Positions 1 through 11,558 of a DNA stretch of 64,000 nucleotides are shown here, one piece after another (the stretch's first letter is position 1; every line of letters starts with the position of its first letter). Origin of the DNA: Linnemannia hyalina (lineage: Eukaryota > Mortierellomycota > Mortierellomycetes > Mortierellales > Mortierellaceae); assembly GCA_019671135.1 (NCBI GenBank), contig JAHRHY010000002.1, positions 1,302,001 to 1,366,000 of the forward strand, written 5' to 3'. A program made the position numbers and the translations under genes. The notes under the pieces are model-generated. The model searched no databases. It worked only from the letters and a program-made list of their open reading frames with translations, and had not been told where the DNA came from.

Positions 1-200
1 GCTGGCTGTCTGTCGGCAAAGAATCCGGGCTGAGGGAGTTCAAGCGATGCAGAGGCAGAGGTTGAAACAGCAATGTCGGCGCCACGTTTGGCGAGGTGTT
101 GGGAGGGAGCGCCGTCGATACCAGAGATGGTGAGTGTCGAGAATGTGACGAGAAGGACAAGGCCCAGTTTCCGGGCGTGATCGAGGGATAAGATCAGCAT
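1..200 (-). CDS. N-terminus of an unidentified secreted protein (partial)
   Basis: Reading the minus strand from the ATG at 200 gives 66 open codons that run off the window. The first ~30 residues form a signal peptide: a short N-region with Arg-Lys, then a hydrophobic stretch (LGLVLLVTFSTLTISG) and a small-residue end (DGA). The sequence LAKR about nine residues after that is a plausible Kex2-type processing site. The following segment is rich in Ser and Ala. Codons mostly end in C, unlike the overlapping long antisense frame at 194-901, which is low-complexity noise. No domain is visible in the part present, so the protein family cannot be named. Secretion is a confident inference; whether the Lys-Arg site is used is not known. 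Confidence 0.6.
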   Translation of the reverse strand, partial: MLILSLDHARKLGLVLLVTFSTLTISGIDGAPSQHLAKRGADIAVSTSASASLELPQPGFFADRQP

Positions 201-1042
201 CTTTGGTTGTAATGATAGGTAGGTGTGGTTAGTTGTGGTTGGATGTGGGTGCTGTGCTGTGGTAGGTGTGGTTGCAGTGGTTGCAGAACGTGAAAGGGAT
301 GAGGATGCAAAAAAGAAAAGAAAAGAAAAAAAGGGAAGGAACGGAAAGAGGAGAAAGGTACGGGAAGAAGTAGAAAGGATGAGTGATTTAGGAGGGATCG
401 TTCTAATTCGGACAGTAACGACGAAGCAGATATAAAGGGAACTAGAAGTAGAAAGGAACTATACAAGAGTAATGGATTAGAAGTGAACACGACCAGCGGG
501 CTCAAACTAGTGGATGGGTGGCAGAAAGAGGGAGCGAACAGGGGAGGGAGTAACGAATCGGGAGGAGGAGGATGTGGAAGAAGTAAGAAGTAAGAAGAGA
601 AGAAGAGAAGAAAGAAGAAAAGAGAGAAGAGAAGAAGGAGGATTCCCTTCTCGAAGACAAATAGGAAACCTTCCTCAAAAAAGGTGACTAACCAGCTAGC
701 TACAGCATTACACAATTGGTCCACACAGAGCTGTAATGACGGAAAGGGCACACGACCACTTAGAGTCGTTGTCATTGTTGCCTGGATAACAGAGGGCATG
801 TATACAATGAACAAATGGAGCGACGAAACGGTAGGGAATCGCCGTCGGGTTGTTTGAGAATTAATTATCGCAGCTGAACCATAATTTTTGTCAAATTGCA
901 ATCAAACAGGAACACCTTTTTTTCTCAATCGCCATTGGTGTCTTTATTGTCCTCAGGTATGGATGCGATCGAATCAAGGTCAAACTAGGGATACATAAGC
1001 AACACAAAAGGGACATGTAATTGTTGTTGTTGCTGCTGCTGC

Positions 1043-1076
<34 letters not shown>

Positions 1077-1636
1077 GCTGCTGTAGTGTTATCACAACTA
1101 TGACCAGCGGTTACCAGGCAATTGAGAAAGAACGAAGATCCGGAAGATAACCGACTTGACGGATTACCATACAATAAGAGTATATCCTGTCAGGAACCAA
1201 TGCTAGGCGACGTATGCACACCATTCATAGTCTGGACGTTCTCCTACACCAAGCGAAGCGATGCCATATACAATATTTTCCATCTCCCCACCCTTCCTAC
1301 TGAGTTCAGGGACAGGGCGTGATTGGTCTTGTCGCTGCATCATTTTCGTGGCGCTCCTTTCTCTTCCCCTTATCCCTTTCCTTCCATTCAAATGACCGTC
1401 ACACTGCACCTCATCGAGAGTTCTTCGAAATTCTGTCGTAATGAAGCGCCCGCTGACATCATCACTCTCAATTAGACCACCTCTCACCTGAAACAACAAG
1501 GAACCCTGTCTTCTTATTAACCAAGGACGACAACGACACTAGAACAGGATAACAACAACAACGACGACAACAAGCCAGGAGCATCATCAAACAAGGGGAT
1601 TCCATCACTCACCCATTCCAACACTCACCACACAAC
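201..1636. other. Divergent intergenic region
   Basis: This region separates the minus-strand secretory gene from the first Ubc7-family gene and should hold both promoters. It contains purine-rich GAA/GGA tracts (300-640) and the TTG/CTG array listed separately. I see no gene in it. Confidence 0.5.
1020..1084. repeat. TTG/CTG trinucleotide microsatellite
   Basis: About 21 trinucleotide units, mostly TTG interrupted by CTG blocks at both ends. It lies upstream of the Ubc7 gene and is non-coding there. The antisense frame that translates it as poly-Thr/Ala is a shadow. Confidence 0.9.
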
Positions 1637-2595
1637 ATGCACAAAACCATGGGACCCACTGCCCTCAGGAGACTGATGACCGAATACCGCGAACTCACCC
1701 TCCACGCTCCTGAGGGTATCACCGCCGGTAAATACTCATCCTACGCCCCTTCATGACACGTCTCAGGAGTAGAAGGGCTAACAAAGGGCCTGTCATATCA
1801 CAGCAACACCCTATACTAATCGTCACATTCGTATTTGGCCATTTGTCTTGTTCTAGGCCCTACGACAGAGGAGAACTTTTTCGAATGGGAAGCCCTCATC
1901 GAGTACGCTACTCTTTCGCTTATCACATCAACAGCATCTGGAAAATGACCTAGAAAAGTGGACAGGAAGAACTAACACTTGCCTGACAACGATCATGACT
2001 CAATAGGGGACCTCAGGATACGCCATACGAGGGAGGCATCTTCCCCGCCACATTGACCTTCCCCAAGGATTACCCCCTCTCGCCTCCCATTATGAAGTTC
2101 ACCTGCGAGATGTTCCACCCTAACAGTACGTTTCTTCATTTCAGGAGGACTACGGCTCTGGAGATAATGTCATTGTAACTCACCTCTTCGATGTTTTCTT
2201 TACTTCATTTGCAAATGCGAAACAGTCTACCAAGATGGCACGGTCTGTATTTCGATCCTTCACGCTCCAGGAGATGACCCTAACATGTACGAGTCCAGCT
2301 CGGAGCGCTGGAGTCCTGTCCAGAGTGTCGAAAAAATTCTCCTCTCAGTCTTGAGCATGCTGGCCGAGCCCAATGATGAGAGTGGCGCCAACATCGAAGC
2401 ATGCGTAAGTGCTCCTTATAGGACTGGATTAGATCAATCTAATTTACTACCTCTGTTGTATGTATGATAATCAATGCTAACGCTTGTCTCCGCTATTTTT
2501 CTGTGACATCGTGGTTATAGAAAGTTTGGCGTGCAGACAGGAAGCACTTTGACGAAATTGTGCGGAGCACTGTCAGGAAAACTCTGGGCTTGTAA
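1637..2595 (+). CDS. UBC7: Ubiquitin-conjugating enzyme E2, Ubc7/UBE2G2 type (active copy)
   Basis: Five exons, 1637-1727, 1857-1902, 2007-2125, 2226-2404 and 2521-2595, all with GT-AG introns, encode 169 residues. A second in-frame ATG at 1649 would give 165, the length of human UBE2G2. I keep 1637 because it gives exactly the exon lengths of the next gene (91/46/119/179/75). The UBC fold is complete: HPN at residues 83-85, active-site Cys93 in GTVCISIL (Cys89 if counted from 1649), and the acidic loop [18 protein letters not shown] typical of the G2 class. Known role of the family: an E2 recruited to the ER membrane by Cue1-like partners that builds K48 ubiquitin chains on ER-associated degradation substrates with Hrd1/Doa10-type ligases. 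It is the only one of the three tandem copies that keeps the catalytic cysteine. Confidence 0.93.
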
Positions 2596-3450
2596 AAACC
2601 TCCGCATCAAAACAACCCACCCCAGGACACGACTTAACGGAGGATCAGGACTCTTTCTTCCAATAATAAATGGCCGAGTGTTTTCACAGCAAGCCACTAT
2701 GCCGCTTTCTTGCATGTGGGAACTAGTCTATGCGAGGTGGTCATACTCTACCTGTTGTGGAGTACGAATCCCACCCTTTGAGCGACAAGAGAGTGTAAGA
2801 TGGGTTCAGATGACACACACATATATATAGCAGATGAATTCTGCTTTTACTGGGTGGAGAAAGGCCTACGAATCGACGGCGCATGCTTCTGCCGCAACTC
2901 CAATTGGACCAAATCGAACAAAGAAGAAAAAAGGACGAAACAAAAACCGAACTCCAATACGCTCGGCGGCAGGCACGGAAGAAAGGTTTGTTTTGATGAG
3001 CGTGTCACCGATAACAAAGACAACAGTGCGATCCCTTCCCCCTTGTCCTCCTTGTCAACACTGTGTGTTTGCTTTTGAGTTTTGTAGTACTGTGCCCCAA
3101 TTACTGCTCCGTTTCCCTGTAAGAGTGATAGAGGAATATGATATGTGCTCGTCAAAATGTTCTGGGGGAAAGAAATGGAAGCGGCCTTGATGTTGAAAGC
3201 ATGGAGGATAGGGGGTGGAGATTCTTCATGATCCTGAGTGTGAGCCAACTCCTTGATATCTTTCCTTTTCGTCCTTGCTTCTTTCTTTCTCTTCCTTCTC
3301 TTGTTTTCCTCCCAGCTCCCAACTTTCATATTTTTCGTTGTCAACACCCCCTCTCGCCCTTTCAACATCCCCACAGAGGACTTTTACACTATCGGACGAC
3401 GCAGCACACCCCGCCTCAACCTTCTACCAAAACACACAGAAACACACGAA
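2596..3450. other. Intergenic region between Ubc7-family genes 1 and 2
   Basis: AATAAA-like sequence near 2664-2669 may serve gene 1. The rest is a pyrimidine-rich promoter for gene 2. I see no coding exon. Confidence 0.45.
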
Positions 3451-4740
3451 ATGGACACACCTAGGGAATCAAAGTCGTCGAAGCGGATCAAGGCCGAGTA
3501 CAGTGAGCTCAAACTCCGCCCTCACAACGGCATCCACGCCGGTAAGTTGCCAAGGTGTTTTTGAGCACGATTTCCTCTCTGGCGGAACGCTCTGGCATGT
3601 TGTTGGCCTGAGCCCGGCGCTAACGAAAGTAAGAATCCTGACGTTTTTTTCTTTGATAGGTCCGACTGATGAGAGAAATGTTTATGAGTGGAGCGTCAAC
3701 ATCAAGTAAGGCCGGCTCTTTTTCTTCTGTTTTTCTAATGCTACATTGGCTGCTGAAGAGCTCGGCGAACTCTTCCTTCTTCAGTTTGCATACTTGAATA
3801 ACAGCCGTGCGAACGACTAAAAGATGGCGGTCGCCCGCTTTGTCCACTCTCCAACATGTCGATTTCTTTTCCTCCATAGTGCTCTCATTCATACTTTTCA
3901 TCTCGCTCACTCTTCATGTTTTTTTTACATTGGATAGTGGACCTCCCGGAACGGCATATGAAGGTGCAGCGCTGCCAGGGATCTTGACCTTCCCCATGGA
4001 ATATCCACTCCTCCCACCCAAGGTCAGACTTGTCGGCCAGGTCTTTCACCCCAATGGTAACGTACAGTAATTAGGATCATAGTGATAAATGAACTCTAGC
4101 GGAGAGGGGCGGAAGAAAGGAAGGGGAGTGGTACAGTTACAGTTCATGCAAAGCCCTACACCGAAAAAAAAATGGAGCTGATGACAAGAAAACGAACAGC
4201 GCAAAACACGAGACTAGCATACATCTACTAACCACATCTCCCTTTGTCCGCTATTTTTCTCGCTTTCTATACTTGCTCGTTGTCGCGACTTGTCAACCAC
4301 TTGAATGAACACTTACTCTATGTTCACAGTCGCGCCGGATGGAACAGTCGAGATCCCAATTCTGCATGTGACGGGCGACGACCCCAGCCGCCACGACTCG
4401 GCACAGGAGAGGTGGAGCCCTGTCCAGAGTGTTGAGAAGATCCTGCTCGCGATCCGTGGGATGTTTGTTCATCCCTTTGAGGAGAACATTGTCAACCCAC
4501 AAGCTGATGTATGTGTCTTTTACGTTTTTTGTTTGTTTTGTTTGTATTTGGAGTGCATTTGTACTTTCGAATTGTTGCCCTAATTTGTCAGCCATGCTTC
4601 AATGCCATGGCTATTTCTTTCTTTTCTAATGACTGTTTTCGTTTGGTTGTTTGCCTTACCTGTAGGAATTGTTGAAGGCGGACAAAGACAAGTTTGAGGA
4701 GACGGTCAAGCGGTCGGTCAGCATGGTTGCTGCATTGTAA
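3451..4740 (+). CDS. Ubc7-like protein lacking the catalytic cysteine (Cys to Glu)
   Basis: Five exons, 3451-3541, 3660-3705, 3938-4056, 4330-4508 and 4666-4740, encode 169 residues. Exon lengths and intron phases are identical to those of the active copy upstream. The UBC fold is retained, including HPN at 83-85 and the G2-class loop (GDDPSRHDSAQERWSPVQ). The residue at the active-site position is Glu93 (GTVEIPIL instead of GTVCISIL), so it cannot form a ubiquitin thioester by the normal route. The N-terminal core is diverged (WSVNING in place of WEALIEG). All splice sites are canonical and no stop interrupts the frame, so it looks maintained rather than dead. It is likely a UEV-like pseudo-E2, perhaps binding the same Cue1 or RING partners as the active enzyme. 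That role is inference. Confidence 0.85.
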
Positions 4741-5350
4741 ATAGGTCCCCTCATGCCAGCGATGGAGACCAATACCCTCACAACTCTTCGTAGTGACCTT
4801 TCATATCTTTCAAGGAAAATAAACCCAAGGCTACCACAAAGCAAGCGTCCAACAATGAGACAAACAAGGTTGGTGATGGTTCAGCGCCTTTGTATTCATA
4901 AAGTCATTTGTGTCTTGCATTCAGGTTGTGGGACAAGCAAAGAAGGGTCGCCCGGGTATCCATCCTCGGGTCAACCGAGGAGGCATTTATGCATGCCAAA
5001 CAGGTACATGGAGACTGCTAGGGTAAAATTGCCTGCATCGCTTTTCGCTGTTGACCATGGTCCATCATGTCATGCGGACTCTTCTGTGGCTGTTAACCTT
5101 AGTTAGCGCCCATCGCTGCGGGGGTCAGGGAGAGTAAAAGATGAGTGATCCCCTCCCTGTGCCACCATGGGCCTCTCAACATTCGTCACTTTTTTGAGTG
5201 TTTGGTTTAAAAGGAAGAAACGCGCCCCTAGCGCTTTTCCGTTTCTTCTCTTTCTTCTTTCTCTCCCTACTCTTCAACAAACAACCAACCGCAATATCTA
5301 CAACAAAGCACCACCACCCAACACCCGCCCAACAAGGAAGACAAGAATAA
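4741..5350. other. Intergenic region between Ubc7-family genes 2 and 3
   Basis: Contains the 3' end of gene 2 and the promoter of gene 3, with a CT-rich then CA-rich leader just before the ATG at 5351. No gene seen. Confidence 0.45.
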
Positions 5351-6612
5351 ATGGATACCACCCCAGCCTACCAGAAGCTAGTCGCCGAGTTCCGTGAACT
5401 GTCCCAACACGCTCCCCAGGGTGTCGCTGCCGGTAAAAGCCAAGAGCATAGTCGAGCGCAGGAGGGTTCGCCATGAAGAACGGTATCAAGTCGAGAAGGG
5501 AGGAAGGTCTCATTACTAACTTTTGTCTTTGTCTTGACTTTGTGAATGTAGGACCCATTAGCGAGGACAACTACTTTGAATGGGAGGCCGTCATCGAGTA
5601 AAGAGAACATTCCCACCTCCCCCTGCACTCACCACACCAATTCCGCTACCATACCCCTTCACCTTGCGACCCTGCGACCCTACGCGAAACCACGAAAAAA
5701 GCCGGCAACACCCCCTTCCTTACATGCCCCTTCTTTTCCCACCCCTGCTTATGGCTCACGGTGCTTGGTGAATAGAAACCCGCAAGCAGAAAAAAAAAAT
5801 ACTCACACGCCCAATTGATCCTCTACCTCCACCTTTTCTGCGCGTTGCTTTTGGAAATTTGCATTTGCGAATAATGATAGGGGACCAGAGGGTACGCCAT
5901 ACGAGGGAGGCATCTTCCCAGCTGTCCTGAGCTTCCCCCAGAACTACCCTGATGCCCCACCCTCCGTCAAGTTCAGCGGCCAGATGTTCCATCCCAACAG
6001 TAAGTCTTTATGAACATGGGACAGGTGCGCGAAAGATGGCTGATTCTATTGTTTTTGGGAGTTAGACGAGGAGGAAGCAAAACGTACGAAGGACGCACTT
6101 GCCTTATGCCCAGTGATAAAGAGGAGGAGCAAAGCTGAAGCACAAGGACAGAGAAGCATTTGATGAAGAAAAAAAAGTATTAAATGCAAGATAACAAAAC
6201 TTGTCAAACAAGCAGCCTTTCTAACATTGATGTAATCTCCACCTTCGAATGATAGTCGACCAGGAAGGCAAGATGCAGATCCCGTTGTTGCAGGCAGGAA
6301 AGGACGCATGGTCGTCGACTGATGGTGTCGAGAAAGTCCTGAAAGAGGTTTCCTACATCTTAACCCACCCCAACCTCGCCATCGCCGTTAACAAAGATGC
6401 ATCCGTACGTTCTTATTCTCTCGTTGTATTGTATTTTCTGTTGTTTTAGTGTCAGTGAGATCATACTTACTCAGAGGAGTGAAATGAACTAACCATTATT
6501 CTGCACGTTCTTTGTTTTTGTTTTCTTTTGTTGTTAGAATGTTTGGTCGACAGACAGAGAACAGTTCGATGCAGTGGTTCGCACCACCGTCAGGAACAAC
6601 TTAGAGACATAG
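5351..6612 (+). CDS. Ubc7-like protein lacking catalytic cysteine (Cys to Gln) and most of the acidic loop
   Basis: Five exons, 5351-5432, 5552-5597, 5881-5999, 6256-6404 and 6538-6612, encode 156 residues. Introns sit at the same places and phases as in the two upstream relatives. Exon 1 is 9 nt shorter and exon 4 is 30 nt shorter. HPN is kept (80-82), but the active-site position is Gln90 (GKMQIPLL). The 30-nt deletion removes ten residues just after it, so the acidic G2-class loop collapses to QAGKDAWSSTDG. The N-terminal half stays close to the active copy (SEDNYFEWEAVIEGPEGTPY), closer than gene 2 does. The frame is intact. Most likely a non-catalytic E2 variant with a function different from ubiquitin transfer; its partner is unknown. 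Confidence 0.85.
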
Positions 6613-7542
6613 AACTCAACAAGCACTAGCCACACTAATTTGTATATACCGCAGAAAAAGAAGTAGAGTACACACTCCTGTCCCTCTCTCCCACTCTCTC
6701 GTCCAACAAAATAAAATGGACATTCTCCCGCACATTAGTTTGATCCCGTTCAACTGTTTAAGGTTTTTTTTGTCTTTAGGGTGTCGACTTGGGACAATGT
6801 TGTCACCTTGACGAGGACAATTTTGTCATTACGGTTCATATTTGATTCACAGAAGTCTTTGAAGTGTGAAAGATGCTTTTCAGCGATTTTATTCGACAAA
6901 AAGCGAGCAGGACACACATAGTAAATGAGTAACGAAAAGATTGAAGAGTAGAGAAAAGAAGAGAAGTAAAAGAAAAAAAACGAGGAGGGAAAAAAAAAGA
7001 TGTACACACTTCCTTATCGCACGCATTATCGTGTCGGATCGCAATTGACAACCAGGAAAAATAAGAAGAGGCTTTTTTAACACCCTCATCCTTACTTCCC
7101 CATCGTTCACATTCGACCATCAGGTTCAAAGGGTATTTCTCACCGAGATCTTCAGGCAGCGCCTGTGTTAAAAAAAATAACACAAAAAAAAGAAGCTTAC
7201 TTTGCAGTCTGTCTTTTGTAAGAACCATACTCTCCCGCAACCCATTTTTCATCCAACTCACAAAAGTGAGAAGGATAATGAGTGAGTTGCGACGGCAGGA
7301 AAAGACAAGATAAAGAAAATAATATGGATACTTCTTTTTGAAACGTTGGAAGATCAAGGACCCCTGGTGTTGTTCTTAGGCTTTTTCCCCCTCCTCAGAC
7401 AAATAAATCTCGACCATGAAAACAGAAACAGAAAACAAAATAGAAAAGAAAAGGAGAAAAGAAACGACGAAGGCGCATTCATCGTGGTGTCGGACAGACG
7501 GACGGAAAGTCAAGGGAGGAAAGAGACGAGGGAAGATGTCGC
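6613..7542. other. Convergent intergenic region
   Basis: Lies between the 3' ends of the third Ubc7-like gene and THI4. AAATAAAAT at about 6707-6716 is a plausible poly(A) signal for the former. The rest is A/T- and purine-rich with nothing recognisable. Confidence 0.45.
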
Positions 7543-8897
<1,355 letters not shown>

Positions 8898-9036
8898 TTG
8901 GTTTTGGTGGGGGGATTGATAAGGGGTTGGGTTGGGTTGGATAGGGCTAGGTGGAGTGTTCGAGGAACTGTGTGTGAAGGGTAAGGAAGAAGGAAGGGGA
9001 AAAGAAAAGAGAGAAAGAGAATGATAACGAACGACA

Positions 9037-9044
9037 TTTTATAC
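9037..9044 (-). promoter_or_regulatory. TATA box of THI4
   Basis: TATAAAAT on the minus strand, 140 nt upstream of the start codon, in a region otherwise free of such motifs. Confidence 0.5.
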
Positions 9045-10014
9045 CCATCGCGACTGTGAGCAAGAAAAGAGGACGCATGTTCGATCCGATAAAATATTCT
9101 CACGTTCTGCTGCTTGCTGCAACACAAACATAATGGATCACATCCACAACGAACGGAAAAACAAAAAAGAGTCATCTTTGCATTAGGGAGGAAGGGACGA
9201 TAGCACTTCGGAAAGGAAATAGAGAACTGTGCTCTGTTCTCATTGAGTTGGACTGTCGCCGCTTTCTTTTTTTTTTTTCATTTGATCCGGGATCGCTCAT
9301 CTGTATTCATGCACTCGACAAAAAAGGAGGGAGTCATATCCGACGCCTGCTCTCTCTCTCATCGCTTTTACACCCCTTCGTTCATGTTATCATCACTTCC
9401 GGTCCTGGATCTCCTTCGGTGCTAGTCACGGTGCGATCTGCTTTTCCCTCCCCAAGGCGGGCAGCATCGACTACTCTACGCTGCGCGATGCGAGCTCAAT
9501 GATACGTATTCGAAAGATAATTCTCAGGGAGTGAAAACAAGTGTGTCAGCACTTTAATCGATTTTTGGTTTTCTTTTCCTTTCACACATGGCAGAGAGAT
9601 GAAAAAGACGATCAATGCGTGTGAGCAGACACGCTCTACGCGTCCTTCACCGTGATTTTCACACCTCCCTTCCAACTCTGCAAGCTTGCCATCTCTTTTT
9701 TTCGACGGCGATGGTGTCGTTGTTTCAGTGCCCTTTGGTCTCTTTTGGCGTCGTTCAATTGCGATATGCAAGTTCTTGGGGAAAGACCAAGGCCCTAATT
9801 GATGGGGGAGGGAAGAGGCGGGTCTGATCTGTCTCTATCACAATTCCAATCCCCGACACAACAGACAGAGGAGAAAAAGCGCGCATCAGTCAAGCAGCAA
9901 TTGACAAACGGTCACCAGCCCGTGAACACAGAAAGACCAGAGGGGCAGTCGTTCTTCTTTTCCAAACATCTTTTTCTGTACCCCAAACACCCCGAACATG
10001 GCCGAGGCCCTTCC

Positions 10015-10043
<29 letters not shown>
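10015..10043 (+). repeat. Homopolymer A29
   Basis: An uninterrupted run of 29 A in intergenic DNA. No gene or target-site duplication is visible around it, so there is no good reason to call it a retroposed poly(A) tail. Confidence 0.9.
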
Positions 10044-10045
<2 letters not shown>

Positions 10046-10832
10046 CGGGCTTGGAAAAATAAATCAATGGTACGCTGATCATGCGATCGTATCCCATACG
10101 GTGATAAATTTCAAATGGACTGCTTCTCCAGAGCGATCAACAAACAAACAAAAAGTGCTCAAAGCATCGCTTCTTCTTGCTTCTTTCTTTCTTCTTTACC
10201 CTCTTCACTCCCTACTTTCCCACCACTGCCATTCCCTTTCCCTTCTTCCACTGTCAATGCCCCGATAAATCGTAAGTACATCCACCCTCAATCTTATGGA
10301 TACACATTCCATCCCTCCTTTTTTTATATCCCACCCCACCTCCCCCTTTCAATTCCGCGCACGATGAAACACAGCTGGCACCAGTCAAAGGCGTTAACCA
10401 GTGATGACAAAAACAACAGAACTGTCAATACGCGAGAGTTCCTGACGCGACCCTTCACAAACACCTATTCATTTCTTTGGATATTTGTTTTTTATCAAGT
10501 TGTTCTCCGAGTTTGTTTGGCGTATCTCTTTGATCGTCAACTTCTCGACACCGCGTATAACCTCTTTGAGGAAGAAAGTCTTTGAGCTGGCTCCTAACCG
10601 CTTTTTGTATTTTGTTTCTATCTCTTTTTTCTCAGGTTGCTGTAGGTTCCTCTCGGTTAATCAAGTGTCTTTGTATATGTCGTGTTTGAATGGATATGAA
10701 TATGAATAAAAAAAGTTTTTCACAAAAAGTACCAGACTCGTTTGTTGACTGTTATGTTATGGCGTGTGCAGGTTGAATACTGTCCTCGAACGTCTCGATC
10801 AGTTTTAATGGTTGGTCTTTGCCCGTTTGCAG

Positions 10833-11000
10833 GGAAGACAGGATTATATCCTATCAATCAAGGAAATAAATATTATGAACTTCGCGCCGCTGATCCCTCT
10901 CCTTTCGTTCCTGAAAGGACTTCAGCGCCTCTTCGCCCTTCTCGTCATCACTGCCTTCGCAACTGCTCGCGCATCTGTCGCCAAATGTTGGATTGATCAC
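10833..11000 (+). other. Exon-like stretch encoding a hydrophobic segment
   Basis: After a good acceptor (TTTGCAG ending at 10832) the frame reads GRQDYILSIKEIN, then from the ATG at 10875 a hydrophobic MNFAPLIPLLSFLKGLQRLF...LLVITAFATARA. Codons end mostly in C or G, as in true exons nearby, and the sequence resembles a signal peptide or membrane segment. I could not assemble a full gene. A later short frame after the AG at 11230 (VVHFAPAGLES then stop) could be a last exon. The product is unknown. Confidence 0.2.
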
Positions 11001-11069
11001 CTCCCTCGTTTCTCTTTTACTTCTTACCATTTTTTTACTTCACCACCTGTAAAAACAATTCTAGAATCG

Positions 11070-11098
<29 letters not shown>
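11070..11098 (+). repeat. Homopolymer A29
   Basis: A second uninterrupted run of 29 A, about 1 kb after the first, just downstream of the exon-like stretch. Confidence 0.9.
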
Positions 11099-11100
<2 letters not shown>

Positions 11101-11558
11101 TCACCTGTTATCCTTGTTTACTGCTTTTCATCTCCCCTCTTTTTGTTCGTATTTTCATTACAAAATAGTTTATTAACAATCTCTGGACGTGGCCAGACCG
11201 TCACTCCTCACCACATTCATGCATGGCACAGGTTGTCCACTTCGCTCCTGCCGGCCTTGAAAGTTAGAGAACACATAGTTCTGTTGTGTTTGTGTCAACG
11301 GAATACATGAGGCTTCAAATTTAGAATAAACCATGGCACAAGGTGAGAAGATCCCTGTCCATCTGCTTCTTCGCCATATTTGTCATTCTCTCTTTCTTGC
11401 TTTCTCTCTTCCTTCTTACTGTCTTCTCTCCTTCACCATCTTCCCCCTTCTCTTCATTTCTCCCTACATCGGTTCTCACTGTTGCACCCCTACACACATT
11501 CGCCCTCTCCCTCTTTCCCTTTTCTATCGCCTCTTTGTTTGCCATCACCAAATCTACC

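Larger units (their letters stand above)
8898..11558. other. Long intergenic region between THI4 and the membrane-protein triplet
   Basis: 2.6 kb holding the THI4 promoter, two A29 tracts and one exon-like stretch (both listed separately). Nothing else is recognisable. The open frame at 10115-10585 is low-complexity at its start and matches no family I know. Confidence 0.4.

Noticed and set aside
9476..9550. TPP-riboswitch-like boxes upstream of THI4 (minus-strand CTGAGA at 9522-9527 and CAGCGTAG at 9476-9483, with a small hairpin between)
   Set aside because: The two short boxes have the right order and spacing, but the P2 and P4 stems and the rest of the conserved core do not match well. 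A TATAAAAT box at 9044-9037 places the likely transcript start well downstream, so the boxes would not be in the mRNA. A covariance-model scan would settle it.
10115..10585. 156-codon plus-strand frame
   Set aside because: The first half is CT-rich simple sequence and the second half gives no recognisable protein. No splice-supported extension was found.
10015..11098. A29 tracts as retroposon poly(A) tails
   Set aside because: No reverse-transcriptase remnant, processed gene copy or target-site duplication is visible next to either tract.
11343..11558. In-frame 72-codon extension of membrane protein copy A (and 107 codons before copy B)
   Set aside because: The extension is CT-rich leader translated as Ser/Phe/Leu/Pro, differs between the copies and has no counterpart in copy C. 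Similarity among the copies begins at the chosen methionines.
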